This document shows positions 12,701-23,105 of a stretch of DNA of 64,000 nt, piece by piece; within the stretch, counting starts at the first letter, position 1; every line of letters begins with the position of its first letter. Source of the stretch: Echiichthys vipera (lineage: Eukaryota > Chordata > Actinopteri > Perciformes > Trachinidae); the NCBI GenBank assembly GCA_963691815.1, contig OY829654.1:730186-794185 (forward strand), read 5' to 3'. Below the pieces are notes generated by a model. The model searched no databases, was not told where the DNA came from, and saw only the letters and a list, made by a program, of their open reading frames with translations. The position numbers and the translations under genes were made by a program.

Positions 12701-13038
12701 TGAGATGATGAGATGTTGTTTCGTGCCTCAGACGCTTCGTTCAGCGCGGCTTTCTTGACCACAAAACAGTCCAATTAAGCCTCAAGTCGATCTCGTATGT
12801 AGGAGAAAGTTACTTCTACGTAGGAGCTAAACTTAGTCTTTCAGGGCTTCTGTAAACTTCAGGAAACCTGTCCTAATGTCAGTAATCAGGGGGGAAGCTT
12901 CATGGTGACTTCCTTTAGTCTGTTCCCCTCTGGTGTCTCCTCTTAATGAGTCCTTGATGTAAAAGTCCATAGTGATTGTATTGTGAGTTAAACACTAACC
13001 TGTGCGTGTGTGTGTGCCCTCCTGTGTGTGTCTTACAG

Positions 13039-13170
13039 AAAGCCTACTGTGGCCACTGTAGTGAAAGGATATGGGGGCTGGGCAGGCAGGGCTACAAGTG
13101 TATCAACTGCAAACTGCTGGTCCATAAGCGCTGTCACAGACTCGTCCCTCAGACCTGCCAAAGGCTTATG
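13039..13170 (+). CDS. prkcz: prkcz exon: C1 zinc finger core
   Basis: Forty-four codons in phase 0 between acceptor TCTTACAG and donor ATG/GTGAGT. The exon starts KAYCGHC and ends TCQRLM. It carries the Cys/His zinc ligands of the C1 finger: CGHC, CINC, the His of VHKRCH and the last Cys of QTC. In aPKCs this finger does not bind diacylglycerol. ERIWGLGRQGYKC is a strongly conserved aPKC segment. The last codon, ATG, corresponds to the position of the Met used as start by the mammalian brain isoform PKM-zeta. Confidence 0.96.
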
Positions 13171-15093
13171 GTGAGTATCCCGTCACGCCCCGAGCAGCAC
13201 GGCACAGCACAGCACAGCACAGCACCAGTCACTCTGCACACGCACACACACACTCTGGGATCGAGCTCACAGGGTGTCCACAGGGACGATGGAGGTCGCC
13301 TCACCTCACCAGGGCAGTGTTATGTCTCCACAGTCCAAGTCTCTGCACGGAGCGTGTTCATGACTCTTCATTTAAGCTTAAACTTAATTCTGCTTTATTA
13401 TGATGTGGTGTTCTCAGAGTTCTGGTCATTCTCACATTGTACTCACATGTAAAGACGCTGATGGTTTAACCAGATGCATTACCACTTTAGTCAAAGTCTG
13501 GACAGGTTGGTCTGTAGTTTAGTACGTTTGCTGACATTATTACAGTGGCTGACGTCACAGCGCCTTTGCGTGCACGTGCACTGTGTGCATGTGTTGGCAG
13601 GGGGCCTTGGTGAGTGTGTGTCCAGGGCCTGTAGTCCTGATAATCCGTCTATGGCTACTGTGCTCACTGTTTCCATTGGTTGGAGAAACAACTGTGTCAA
13701 TCTATTTATGTATGCGATAATAAAAATGGGGACATCCTCTTCCGGTCCTAAAGCCAGAGAACAAACAGAAAGTCTGACGCATAAACGGCGACAGCGCTGA
13801 TCCTAAACTTTAACGTCGACATGACAAACGTTAACGGCTCCTAGCAACTGCAGCTGCAGCAGCGATGTTGATCCAGATCAGGGGTCTGCAACATGCGGCT
13901 CCTGGACCGTACGTGGCTCTTCAGCCCCTTTTTCAGTGTCTCCCTGTAGCTTTGCCACAAAATTACATAAACAATGTGTAAATAATGTGTTTTTTTGCAC
14001 AGTGGACGAGGGAAAACATTTGATCTTGGAGTTCAAGCGTCACATCCTTGGTCTCACGCCCAGAGCTTTCCCCGCAGGTGCTAATGTTGACTCGGTGACC
14101 TGCACTGCTGCGTTCACATGATGGTGTCTTACCTGTTTGCTCGATATGTGGTGAGAAACTAGCAACAACCACAGTTTTAGGACAGGGAACAAAGCCAGGC
14201 AACAGTAACTTTATATGAACCTTTATAAGCTGTGACATCAAATAGGTTTTGCGGCTCCAGACACATTTTACTTGGTGGAAGAAGCAAAATGGCTCTTTTG
14301 ATAGTAAAGGCTGCACAACACTGGTTTAGCCAGATGCATTCCCTCTTCATTCAAAGTGTGGACAGGTTGGTAATAATCCCTGATTGCACAGGAAAGCTGG
14401 AGGCCCATCTACAGCGAGCACAGTGGGTCAAAGCTGCAGGAGGAAGTGGCTCTGTAAGCTTTGTTATACGTTATTTACGGACAGTTAGAGCGAGTTTCTG
14501 TGGGTTTCTGTGCACAAGAGACATTAATGTTTAAATTTTGGAAAGAACAATAGTCAGCAGTTTAACATGATCATATATTTAACGTCTCACAGTCGCTGTG
14601 GTCCTAATGAATATGTAAGAACCACAGAGTGCTGTCAGCTGCTGCAGGAGCACAGGTAAAGCTCTCTCTGTGCACTTCCTGTTTGTCTTTCTGCAGCTTG
14701 TCCTCCGCTTCTTTTCAACGACGTCAGGTTTAGTGACAGCAAACCAGTGTGCTCCATTTAATCATCAACCTGAGCACAAAGCAAGAGTCTGATCAAACCC
14801 AAACATCCCAGATTCAGCCCCTGAAGCCCAGAATCCTCTAGTCCTAAGGCCTCGGCCCCCCGTCCAGATCACAGCGTCGGCCTGATACCTGCAGTGACTC
14901 TGAGGCTCGATGAGATGAAACGATTAAATACCTTTTCTAGTGAAACCTCCACATCGTCATTAGAGTCTGGGAACAACAGCAGCAGCGTGCGTACGTTAGC
15001 TGAGAGCGTCTTTCCAAACATGCGTCACCGTTCGCTCTCTCAGCCGAAGGGCATGTTTCAGGTATTCATGTGGCGCTGTGAACTTCTGTTCAG
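13171..15093 (+). other. prkcz intron before the hinge exon
   Basis: About 1.9 kb and mostly unique. It has short GCACA repeats after the donor (13198-13225), a perfect TGACGTCA at 13550-13557, and an imperfect 50-bp direct repeat (13462-13512 and 14325-14370, sharing CCAGATGCATT and GGACAGGTTGG). It also has a donor-like CACAG/GTAAAG near 14653. No coding exon is recognised. Confidence 0.6.
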
Positions 15094-15184
15094 GATCCAG
15101 TCATGCCATCGCAGGAGCCCCCTTCAGACGCCAGGAGTGACGAAGTGGACCTTCCACCAGACGACACAGAGGACACAGATGGAA
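15094..15184 (+). CDS. prkcz: prkcz exon: hinge (VMPSQEPP)
   Basis: The exon lies between acceptor TGTTCAG and donor A/GTAAGA. Thirty codons, DPVMPSQEPP through DDTEDTDG, plus one base. The acidic hinge links C1 to the kinase domain. VMPSQEPP is a zeta-type signature and the region is poorly conserved in iota. It leaves one base (A) to be completed by the next exon. Confidence 0.93.
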
Positions 15185-15299
15185 GTAAGAGCTCCTGTTG
15201 TTTGAGTGTATTCTGCAGAATGTTGTTGTTACGTCTAACGTAAAGTAAACGATGCAGTGAAAAGGTTTTCACCCCCTTACAGATCACATGTTTCAGGTT

Positions 15300-15640
15300 C
15301 TTTTATTTCATGTTACACACACACACACTCACACACACACATACACACACACACATACACACACACCCACACACACACACACAGGCCCGAAATACACACA
15401 CATGCACATACGGGACCTATATACATGCAACCAATGGAGAGATGTCAGAGCGAGGGGGCTGTCAGTGACCAGCGCCCCGAGCAGTTGGGGTTCGGTGCAT
15501 CAACATCAACAGCACCTTGGAAGCCACCAGTCACCAGCCACCAGTCCACGCCCCATTCATGGTCCACGCAGGGACTTGAACCAACAACCCTCCAGTTCCC
15601 TGTCAAGTCACCTATGGACTGAGATGCTGCCGCCCCAAGA
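15300..15640 (-). mobile_element. tRNA-derived SINE with (GT)n tail
   Basis: Read on the minus strand it starts with a tRNA-like head (GGGGCGGCAGCATCTCAGTC, then box B-like GGTTCAAGTCCC) at about 15640-15560. It continues through CCCCAACTGCTCGG and CATCTCTCC and ends in a (GT)n tract (15316-15383). The same body with the same kind of tail is at 19566-19918 (minus) and 59694-59956 (plus). Confidence 0.7.
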
Positions 15641-15642
15641 TA

Positions 15643-15719
15643 GTTCCCTGACCGGGAATCGAACCCGGGCCGCGGCGGTGAGAGGAAACCACCAGGGAAA
15701 CCACTAGACCACGATGCCC
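15643..15719 (-). pseudogene. tRNA-Glu(CTC)-like pseudogene
   Basis: On the minus strand the 3' half reads CTCTCACCGCCG, GCCCGGGTTCGATTCCCGGT and CAGGGAA. This matches the anticodon loop, 3' anticodon arm, T arm and 3' acceptor strand of eukaryotic tRNA-Glu. The 5' half is scrambled: TGGTCTAGTGG precedes TCCCTGGTGGT instead of following it, and the D arm and 5' anticodon strand are lost. It cannot fold as a functional tRNA. It abuts the head of the SINE at 15300-15640 in the same orientation. Confidence 0.7.
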
Positions 15720-16439
15720 AAACCAACCTGGTCCTGCTGTGGGAAAAACAAACATCCCCCTCACTTGTCTCAGTTAAGGTCAGTGTTGATTTGATGAGTC
15801 AACAAGAAGAAGGAGACGAGGCGAAAATGGCATCATGGGAGGTTTCCGAGGCCCAAACCACCGCTGACCCACAAGAACACAACAGCCCGTCTCACATTTA
15901 CCAAAAACCACCTTGATGATCCCCAAAGACTTTAGGGTAAATATTCTGTGGACTAACAAGTCAAACGTGGAACTTTCTGGGAGGTGTGGGTCCTAAAACC
16001 AACACTGGCAACCAGAAGCTGGTGCCACAGTTAGTGTTGAGCCTGAGTTGAACACTAAGGAGCGGCTCTTTGAGCTCCATGCGTTCGAAGGACACTTGGT
16101 CACATACTTGCCTGGACACCTTGTGTGAACCTGTAGGATTAAAAAGATGGAGCATCATGAAGCATTAGTTGTATTTGTTGAGTCCACTAGATGGAGATCT
16201 TGGCTTAAATGAATGATGATTTATTGCGTTTTAGACCCATTGTTAAACAGAGCACCATCTGGTGGACTAGAACATAAAGAAAGTGGTTCATGACGCTTAA
16301 TGAAGCATCATTTGCTCATCTCTACTTATCAGTATCTGATGGCGTTGGCGTGTAAAACCTTTCTTACTGAACTGATGATGCAGAAAATGATTCTTGGGGT
16401 GATCTAGAAATCAATTGGTCATTGGTGTGACAGTGGTTG

Positions 16440-16800
16440 GTGGGGAACCAACGACCAACGACTGGTTCCCCACCAACGACTGTCACACCAACGACGGTCG
16501 TTGGCACTTGGAGCACAAAGGGTTCCAGTGACATCATCGGCCTGGTGAGAGGTTAAATACCTGGATCTCCACACCAGCTAGTTGGACCAGTCCCAGCCTG
16601 GTCCTGGTCCTGGTCCTGGTCCTGGTCCTGGTCCAGGTCCTGGTCCTGGTCCTGGTCCTGGTCCTGGTCCTGGTCCAGTCCCAGCCTGGTCCTGGTCCTG
16701 GTCCTGGTCCTGGTCAGATGTGTACATGAACTGATGAAGCCTCTTGGATCAGAGGTGAAACGTCTTCCTGACACAGAACCAAGTCCAGTTGCTTTGGACT
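16440..16800 (-). repeat. Interspersed repeat with internal (CCTGGT)n hexamer array
   Basis: The core 16590-16716 is (CCTGGT)n with CCAGTCCCAG interruptions. It is flanked by CACACCAGCTAGTTGGACCA on one side and by GATGAAGCCTCTTGGATCAG, AAACGTCTTCC and CCAGTTGCTTTGGACTGAAA on the other. The same flanks and hexamer occur inverted at 34070-34260 and 59555-59690, and in part at 27280-27370, 27740-27880 and 29850-29945. This is a dispersed element that carries its own minisatellite. Confidence 0.75.
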
Positions 16801-17915
16801 GAAACTTCTTTGGGGATTTTCTTTAAAATACAATAAATATTAAATACAAATCAATTCTACTTGATTTGAATTTATGAGCTGTGTTCAAATTCATCTTCCT
16901 GTTTGAGTTAAAACTGAGATAAACTGCAGTCTGAGGATATTCAGGATTATCCCGATCCTGCACATTCAGCACCTTTCACACATTATTGTGAGTGTTTCTG
17001 TTGTGATAGAGTCGATGATCGTCCCGTCCTGAGTTCATTCACATGAAGACAAATGAATCATAACCACGCTGGTGGCTCCACATCCACCATCACCACCTCT
17101 GTCACTCTGAAGTGTCACGTAACCTCTGCTCCCTGATGGGACCCAAAGGCCTGAGGGGTAAAACCCACTGAAAGGTGACGGTGGACTGATGTGGGGGTCT
17201 GTTTGAGACCCCTGATGTGAGCCGCTCTGTGGATTGACCTAGTTTGGTTTGATTCTGTGCGCTCTGGCTCCCTCTGCTGGTCCAAAAGGAACCACACATC
17301 AAACCTGTCAGTGCAGATGCAGCTTTACATTCAAGATTCAAGCAAAACAAGGAATAATATCACATGAACGTGGAAACAAAGAACTCGAGGGCACGAACAA
17401 GACTGTGGGAAACGCTGGAAGCATTCGACACAAGGTACGAAATGATCCGGCAACAGGACAGAGGGGAAGACACAGACCCTTATACACATGAAGGGGAAGA
17501 CACGGACTATATACACATGAAGGGGGGGGGGGCACAGGTAGGTATAATCGAGGATCAGGGTAGGACGTCAGACCGGTGACACAAGAGGAAGGGGAAGTGA
17601 CCTGGAACCAGAGGAGAGTTACCTTTCAAAATAAAACAGGAAGTTCACAAAGACAGAAAACCCAAAGACAGGACGGAGCTCACTGTGGAGTGACACCGTC
17701 GGCCTGGAGCGACGGGCACACGGACACATCCTGTAACTCTGAGGGAGTTAAAGAACTTTCTTAAAGACAGAGAAATAAGATCAATGGGATCTTAATCTTG
17801 TCTTGTAATCCCACTTTTTGTTTGTAGTGTGTGATCTTATTATATTTGTGTCCTGTGTGTAACCGTGCTTTTGTGCTGCCGTCTGGGCGAGGTCACTCTT
17901 GGAAAAGAGGTTTAA

Positions 17916-18510
17916 AGGCGCCCTCCCACTGTTCCTCCGTCCCGTGCCCCGTGCTTTAGGGTCCTTGTCCCCCCCTCCAGGCCCGTTTGTACTCACACTA
18001 CCTGGGCCTCGGAGAATGCTTCTTGCTGCCTATACGTCATCACGCCGTAACACGTCACACGCATTGATGACGTCATGGCGATGCGTGGCTTTGTTTCCAG
18101 ATCTTTCCGTAGACCTCGGAGTTTTTGTGCGTCTTGTCGACTGTTTTTGAATCTTTTCATCGACCAAATCTGCAGTAAACACTCCACCTCCGCATCACAC
18201 CAACGTGAACCTTTCACCGCCATTGTTTGAAATGTCCGCGCATGGTCCCTCCTTTTTTCTACGTCCCAACAGGCGCACAGGAAATGACCTCAGAACCGCC
18301 GTAGGCCTCGTGCTCGTACACGTGCGCACGCTCGTGCTCGTGCACGTGCAAACGCGCTTTACTAAAGCCCACCTCTCCCAAACGGGCCGTGGACGGCAAG
18401 CGTGCCGCTCCTAGACGTGGTACGGTTGCACTGACACTGGTCAAACGCACTAGGCTTTACACGCAAAACCTGTTTTGGCGCGGTGCGGAAGGACAGTGTG
18501 AGTGCGCCCT
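17916..18510 (-). mobile_element. PIF/Harbinger-like MITE, copy 4
   Basis: A full-length copy (595 bp) with an intact Myb/SANT-like frame on the minus strand at 18223-17993. It is flanked by TAA at 17913-17915 and 18511-18513 if the ends are taken as AGGCGC and GCGCCCT. It sits 67 bp upstream of a prkcz exon, so its promoter-like sequence is close to a splice acceptor. Confidence 0.75.
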
Positions 18511-18577
18511 TAATCTCAGTGAGAGAGATTGATTGGCTGCTTAATGACTCATGACCTTCTGTGTGTGTTGTCCACAG

Positions 18578-18633
18578 TTCCTTTTTTACCACACAACTGT
18601 TCAGTGGATAAAACAGAAGATGCAGATACAGAG
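18578..18633 (+). CDS. prkcz: prkcz exon: variable hinge segment
   Basis: The exon lies between acceptor GTCCACAG and donor GAG/GTGAGA. Its 56 bases complete an Ile codon with the preceding A and add 18 codons ending TEDADTE. It is an acidic linker that aligns in position, but hardly in sequence, with the mammalian segment containing SSSRKHD. Phase agrees on both sides. It is less certain than the other exons because the segment is poorly conserved. Confidence 0.8.
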
Positions 18634-18768
18634 GTGAGAAAGTTTGCTCTTGTTTTCCTTCTTCCTTAAACTGTGATGTAAAAACATCCAAAGTAAAACT
18701 CTACCCGTACATATTTACTGTGCCTGTATGGACGCACTGACCCCGCTGTGACCTCTCCGCCCCCGCAG

Positions 18769-18963
18769 GACATTAAAGCCGTGGTGGATGGAATTGACGG
18801 CATCAAGCTGTCCCAGGGCCTGGCTCTGGGGCTGGGGGACTTTGACCTGATCCGCGTGATCGGGCGTGGCAGCTACGCCAAGGTCCTGCTGGTCCGGCTA
18901 AAGAAGAACAAGCAGGTGTACGCGATGAAGGTGGTGAAGAAGGAGCTGGTCCACGATGATGAG
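18769..18963 (+). CDS. prkcz: prkcz exon: start of kinase domain, Gly-rich loop and catalytic Lys
   Basis: Sixty-five codons in phase 0 between acceptor CCCCGCAG and donor GAG/GTGAGA. It begins DIKAVVDGIDGIKLSQG. It carries the nucleotide-binding loop IGRGSYAKV and the ATP-anchoring Lys in YAMKVVKKEL (equivalent to Lys281 in human PKC zeta), and ends LVHDDE. Just before the kinase core it reads LALGLGDFDL, about two residues longer than the mammalian GLGLQDFDL as I recall it. Confidence 0.96.
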
Positions 18964-19334
18964 GTGAGACAGGTAATGAGTGCGGTAGCAAACACTGTGT
19001 CTCGCCATGATAGCTTTGTGAATTTAAAGGAGAAAAATAAGGTGGACCTGCATGTGATGTGCACTTGATTGAGACGATAGAGACACTTAATGCAAGTGGT
19101 CACTGTTGTGGTCATTAGTCATCCACTTCACTCGTTGCTGTTTATCAGGAGTTTAAAGCCAGAGACTGTTTTTATTTATCTACACGCTGAATCGTCGACA
19201 TCTTATCCTTGAAATCTGATTCAATGACTCAGTTCTATAAAGTCTCTACTGCATGAAAGCCTCTTTATCTGGTGGCTGCATGTTAATTTCCTCTTCTCCT
19301 CTCAACGTTGGGCCTGTCCACTTTGTGCCTTTCA

Positions 19335-19420
19335 GGGCACCCTCCCACTGTGCCTCCGTCACGTGCCCCAGGACGTTTCACTGCTAAAGTCGAGTGCAAT
19401 CGTACCGTCTAACTGCACTC
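19335..19420. mobile_element. Fragment of Harbinger-like MITE
   Basis: The left end GGGCACCCTCCCACTGTGCC is followed directly by sequence from the opposite end of the family (CTAAAGTCGAGTGCAATCGT). It is either heavily deleted or a solo-terminus remnant. Confidence 0.5.
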
Positions 19421-19564
19421 TCGTTCATTCCCGCTATACCGCATTTTTTGCGCTCACAGAATAAAGATCATTCAAAGCTGATCAGTTGAATATTAGAAGA
19501 AGAAGAAGAAGAATTCCTTTTATTGATCCTGCAATTCAATTTTTTCACTCTGTTATTATACAGG

Positions 19565-19918
<354 letters not shown>

Positions 19919-20220
19919 CGAATGTTGTTGTGGTGTAAAGTCTGTGAACTTAAGAGCACGGCTTCTGTTAGACGTGATTTAAAGTCAGTGGGAGCTCTCA
20001 GGGAGTGACTCTCTGTGTCTGTGGCTGTCAAAGGAATAAAAGCAGAAGAGTCCAGCACAGAGTGGGTGTTTGCTGCGTTTGCTGTGTTTGTACTGTGTTA
20101 AACCTCTAGGTGGCGACGTTGCTCAACATAAAAACCCTGAAAAGAGACAGAAACCACTGTGAGGAGCTTCTGCATCATTCAGCTCCTGAACCACGGATCA
20201 AGGACACTGATTTTTCCTTT

Positions 20221-20379
<159 letters not shown>

Positions 20380-20863
20380 TCTGATGATTCAATCCACATA
20401 TTTGTGACAGCTGTAGAACAAATTCATTTAGGTCCATGAAGGGCTACAAAGTGGCCCTAATGCAGAGGGTTTAAGGGAGCTGTGGGCCGCCACGCACCCT
20501 TTACCAACACCTCAAATAATGAGGCCACGTGCACGTCAGAGCGGCTGGACTGTCCAACACACCTGAGTCTAACGCTCTGCTCGTTATCAAGCAGCGGATG
20601 CTCGTCACAGTCTGATTATCATTAGACTCAGGTGTGTTAGGGTAGGGAGGAACTAAAACATGCAGCACAGTGGCTCTGCAGGACCGGACATGCCCACCCC
20701 TGTGATAGACGCTCCAGCCGCACCGACGTGCACGTGGCCACGACGATCACAACAAACAAACAAACAGAGGAGCTGTGGGCTGCCACGCACCCTTTCCCAA
20801 CGAGTCAAATAATGACGTTTCATCGCGGCCACGTGCACGTTGTTCCGACTGGACCGTCTGTCA

Positions 20864-21075
20864 CAGAGGTGGGCAACTCCGGTCCTGCAGAGCCTCTGTG
20901 CTGCATGTTTTAGTTTCTCTCTGCTCCAACACACCTGAGTCTGACGCTCTGCTCGTTATCAAGCAGCTGATGCTCGTCACAGTTTGATTGTTGTCAGACT
21001 CAGGTGTGTTAGGGTAGAGAGGAACCTGAAACATGCAGGACAGTGGCTCTGCAGGACCGGAGTTGCCCAGCCCTG
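20864..21075. mobile_element. hAT-type MITE, copy A
   Basis: The ends CAGAGGTGGGCAACTCCGGT and CCGGAGTTGCCCAGCCCTG are inverted repeats. Near-identical 8-bp duplications flank it: GTCTGTCA (20856-20863) and GTCTATCA (21076-21083). The interior is itself palindromic around AACACACCTGAGTC and GACTCAGGTGTGTT. It is non-coding. Confidence 0.8.
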
Positions 21076-21190
21076 GTCTATCACAACAAACAGAGGAGAT
21101 GTGGGCTGCCACGCACGCTTTCCCAACGCGTCCAAATAATGACGTTTCATCATGGCCACATGCGCGTCTGAATGGCTGGACCATCTGTCA

Positions 21191-21420
21191 CAGGGGTGGG
21201 CAACTCTGGTCCTGCAGAGCCTCTGTGCTGCATGTTTTTCAGGTCTCTCTCTGCTTTAACACACCTGAGTCCAACACACCTGAGTCTAACGCTCTGCTCG
21301 TTATCAAGCAGCTGAAGCTCGTCACAGTTTGATTATTGTTAGACTCAGGTGTGTTAGGGTAGGGAGGAACCTGAAACATGCAGGAAAGCGGCTCTGCAGG
21401 ACTGGAAGTGCCCACCCCTG
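21191..21420. mobile_element. hAT-type MITE, copy B
   Basis: The ends CAGGGGTGGGCAACTCTGGT and GTGCCCACCCCTG are flanked by ATCTGTCA (21183-21190) and GTCTGTCA (21421-21428). It is the same family as copy A, with a short internal duplication of ACACACCTGAGTC. Confidence 0.8.
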
Positions 21421-22140
21421 GTCTGTCACAACAACCAAACAGAGGAGCTGTGACTCCATGGCACACAGACGATGACTGTCGGCTGCTTTATCAATGCTCT
21501 GAATATCGAGTACAGCCCCTTTAAGGGAACCTCGCGTCCTCCTAATGTTGTGATTGGACATTCATTTATTCATGGCTCCATCCGTGCACATTACTTTAAT
21601 AATTCATCTAATTAGCAGTCTATTGCCTGACATCAAAGGAGCCGTGTAAGGGCTCGAGACAGACTACAAACCACTAAAGCAGCTGAAATGACCGATGCGC
21701 GGCGTATCGTCAGGACAGATTCTGCTTAATTGTAAATCCCTTAAATAATAATGAGTTGACCAGAAGGAATTCAGTATCAAGTGCATAATATGGGGTCATA
21801 AATTAACCATACACAGCATGGGGAGCTCAACACGGAGACAAGTTCTATTGTAGATCACATTAAACATTAAACATCATCAACTCAATGACACTTTGAATCG
21901 CCATGAAACTTCCTCAGCCTCGGGCTCAACACTCCGCGCTCTGCACCTGAAGCACGAACACTCAACTGGAGGATAATGAGAGAAGATTATGTTTTCATAA
22001 CCACAATAACAAAGAATCTATTTCCAGTGTCACACCCTGAAATGTCGAATGCATAAACCTCATGGAGTCAAAACAGAGCCTCAAACAGAATAGTTAGTGT
22101 GTAACGCAGAGATAACGGGACCTTGTGAATACAATACAAG

Positions 22141-22680
22141 AAAGGTCCGAGCAGACTGTGTCTTCTGAGGAAGCTCAGGTCCTTTGGGGTGCAGGGGGCA
22201 CTCCTGACCCTCTTCTATGACTCTGTGGTGGCCTCATCCATCTTCTATGGAGTAGTCTGCCGGAGCATTAACACATCAGCCGCAGACAGGAGGAGACTTG
22301 GCCGGCTCCATCCTGGGACGCCCTGTGGACTCAGTGCAGGTGGTGGGAGAGAGCAGGATGCTGGACGAGCTGTCATGGCTGCTGGTGCAGGAGTCCCACC
22401 CCCTGCAGGTCACTCTCACAGCACTGGGCAGCTCCTGCAGCAACACACTGATGCACCTTAAGTGTGTGAAGGAGAGGTATCGCAGGTCCTTCCTTCCTGC
22501 TGCTGTCAGACTTTACAATCAGCACTGCTCCCAATAGACTATTGACCTCCTCCTGTACCCTGCACTGTGCAACATGCCTGTACTATGGGCACTTTCTCTA
22601 TTTTGTAATATTCTGTTGCTGCTGTGACAAACAAATTTCCCCGTCTGCATTAAACATTAAAGGTTTTCTGATTCTGATTC
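22141..22680 (+). mobile_element. L2-clade LINE, 3' end fragment (broken ORF2)
   Basis: The translation contains the C-terminal reverse-transcriptase-associated segments LLTLFYDSVVASSIFYGVVC, LGRPVDSVQVVGE and CVKERYRRSFLPAAVRLYN, typical of teleost L2-type ORF2 ends. The two halves lie in different frames (22189-22310 and 22298-22534), with a small deletion between them. The element ends with repeats of TTCTGA (22663-22683), the usual L2-type tail. It is dead and 5'-truncated. Confidence 0.8.
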
Positions 22681-22719
22681 TGATTTACCACCGGCCCACA
22701 CTGAAGGTCTAGTTCAAAT

Positions 22720-23105
22720 GACTCTTTTTCACTTCATATTGTAGTCTGGAGTTATTCAGAACATGAGCTGCAACCCATGAGTGTCCATGAGGTGCATCGC
22801 ATCTAGGACAGGGGTGTTAACGTGATCCAGTAAAAGGGTCGCTGTGTGTGTGGCTGCAGGTTTTCACTCCAACCGAGCAAAAACACACCTGATCCAACAA
22901 ATCCACTGTGTGAAGACGGTTCAGGTGATTGCATGACTCCAGTCAGGTGTGTTTGCTACGTTGGAGTGAAAACCTGCAGCCACAGCGACCCTGTACTGGA
23001 CCAGTTTGACACCTCTGTCCTAGATGATGCTGCACCTCATGGACACTCATGGGTTGCAGCTCATGTTCTGCAAAACTCCAGACTCCAATATGAACTGAAA
23101 TAGAG
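22720..23105. repeat. Long inverted repeat with nested hAT-like MITE
   Basis: The outer arms (about 22722-22802 and 23017-23105) are inverted copies sharing GAGCTGCAACCCATGAGTGT and the AGTCTGGAGTT block. Inside, the CTAGGACAGGGGTG...ACACCTCTGTCCTAG unit is a second palindrome (about 22802-23024) with arms sharing GGCTGCAGGTTTTCACTCCA. The outer palindrome appears to be a foldback element into which, or around which, a MITE sits. Confidence 0.7.

Larger units (their letters stand above)
6307..13038 (+). other. prkcz intron, about 6.7 kb
   Basis: Contents: a fragment of the Harbinger-like repeat (6663-6830) with a (GCTCGT)n stretch, a hAT-type MITE (7039-7566), a Rex3-like LINE 3' end (8479-8853), a full Harbinger-like MITE (9609-10203), a MITE terminal fragment (10953-10986), (CA)39 at 11440-11517, a 51-bp direct duplication near 11872-11965, and a 40-bp minisatellite (12381-12700). 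No exon is recognised between them. Confidence 0.75.
15185..18577 (+). other. prkcz intron, about 3.4 kb
   Basis: It holds a SINE with a GT tail and an adjoining tRNA-Glu-like pseudogene (15300-15719), a (CCTGGT)n element (16440-16800), a G run at 17523-17531, and a Harbinger-like MITE (17916-18510) only 67 bp before the next exon. The stretch 16810-17500 appears unique. Confidence 0.7.
20464..21440 (+). repeat. Tandem segmental repeat, about 320-bp unit
   Basis: The segment GAGCTGTGGGCCGCCACGCA...CAAATAATG...GGCCACGTGCACGT recurs at about 20474, 20768 and 21090. Each copy is followed by a copy of the same hAT-type MITE. The first MITE copy lacks its left end. The arrangement is best explained by duplication of a host segment already carrying the insertion. 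Confidence 0.8.

Noticed and set aside
22189..22537. Functional reverse transcriptase gene
   Set aside because: Only the C-terminal part is present, split across two frames and ending in a LINE tail.
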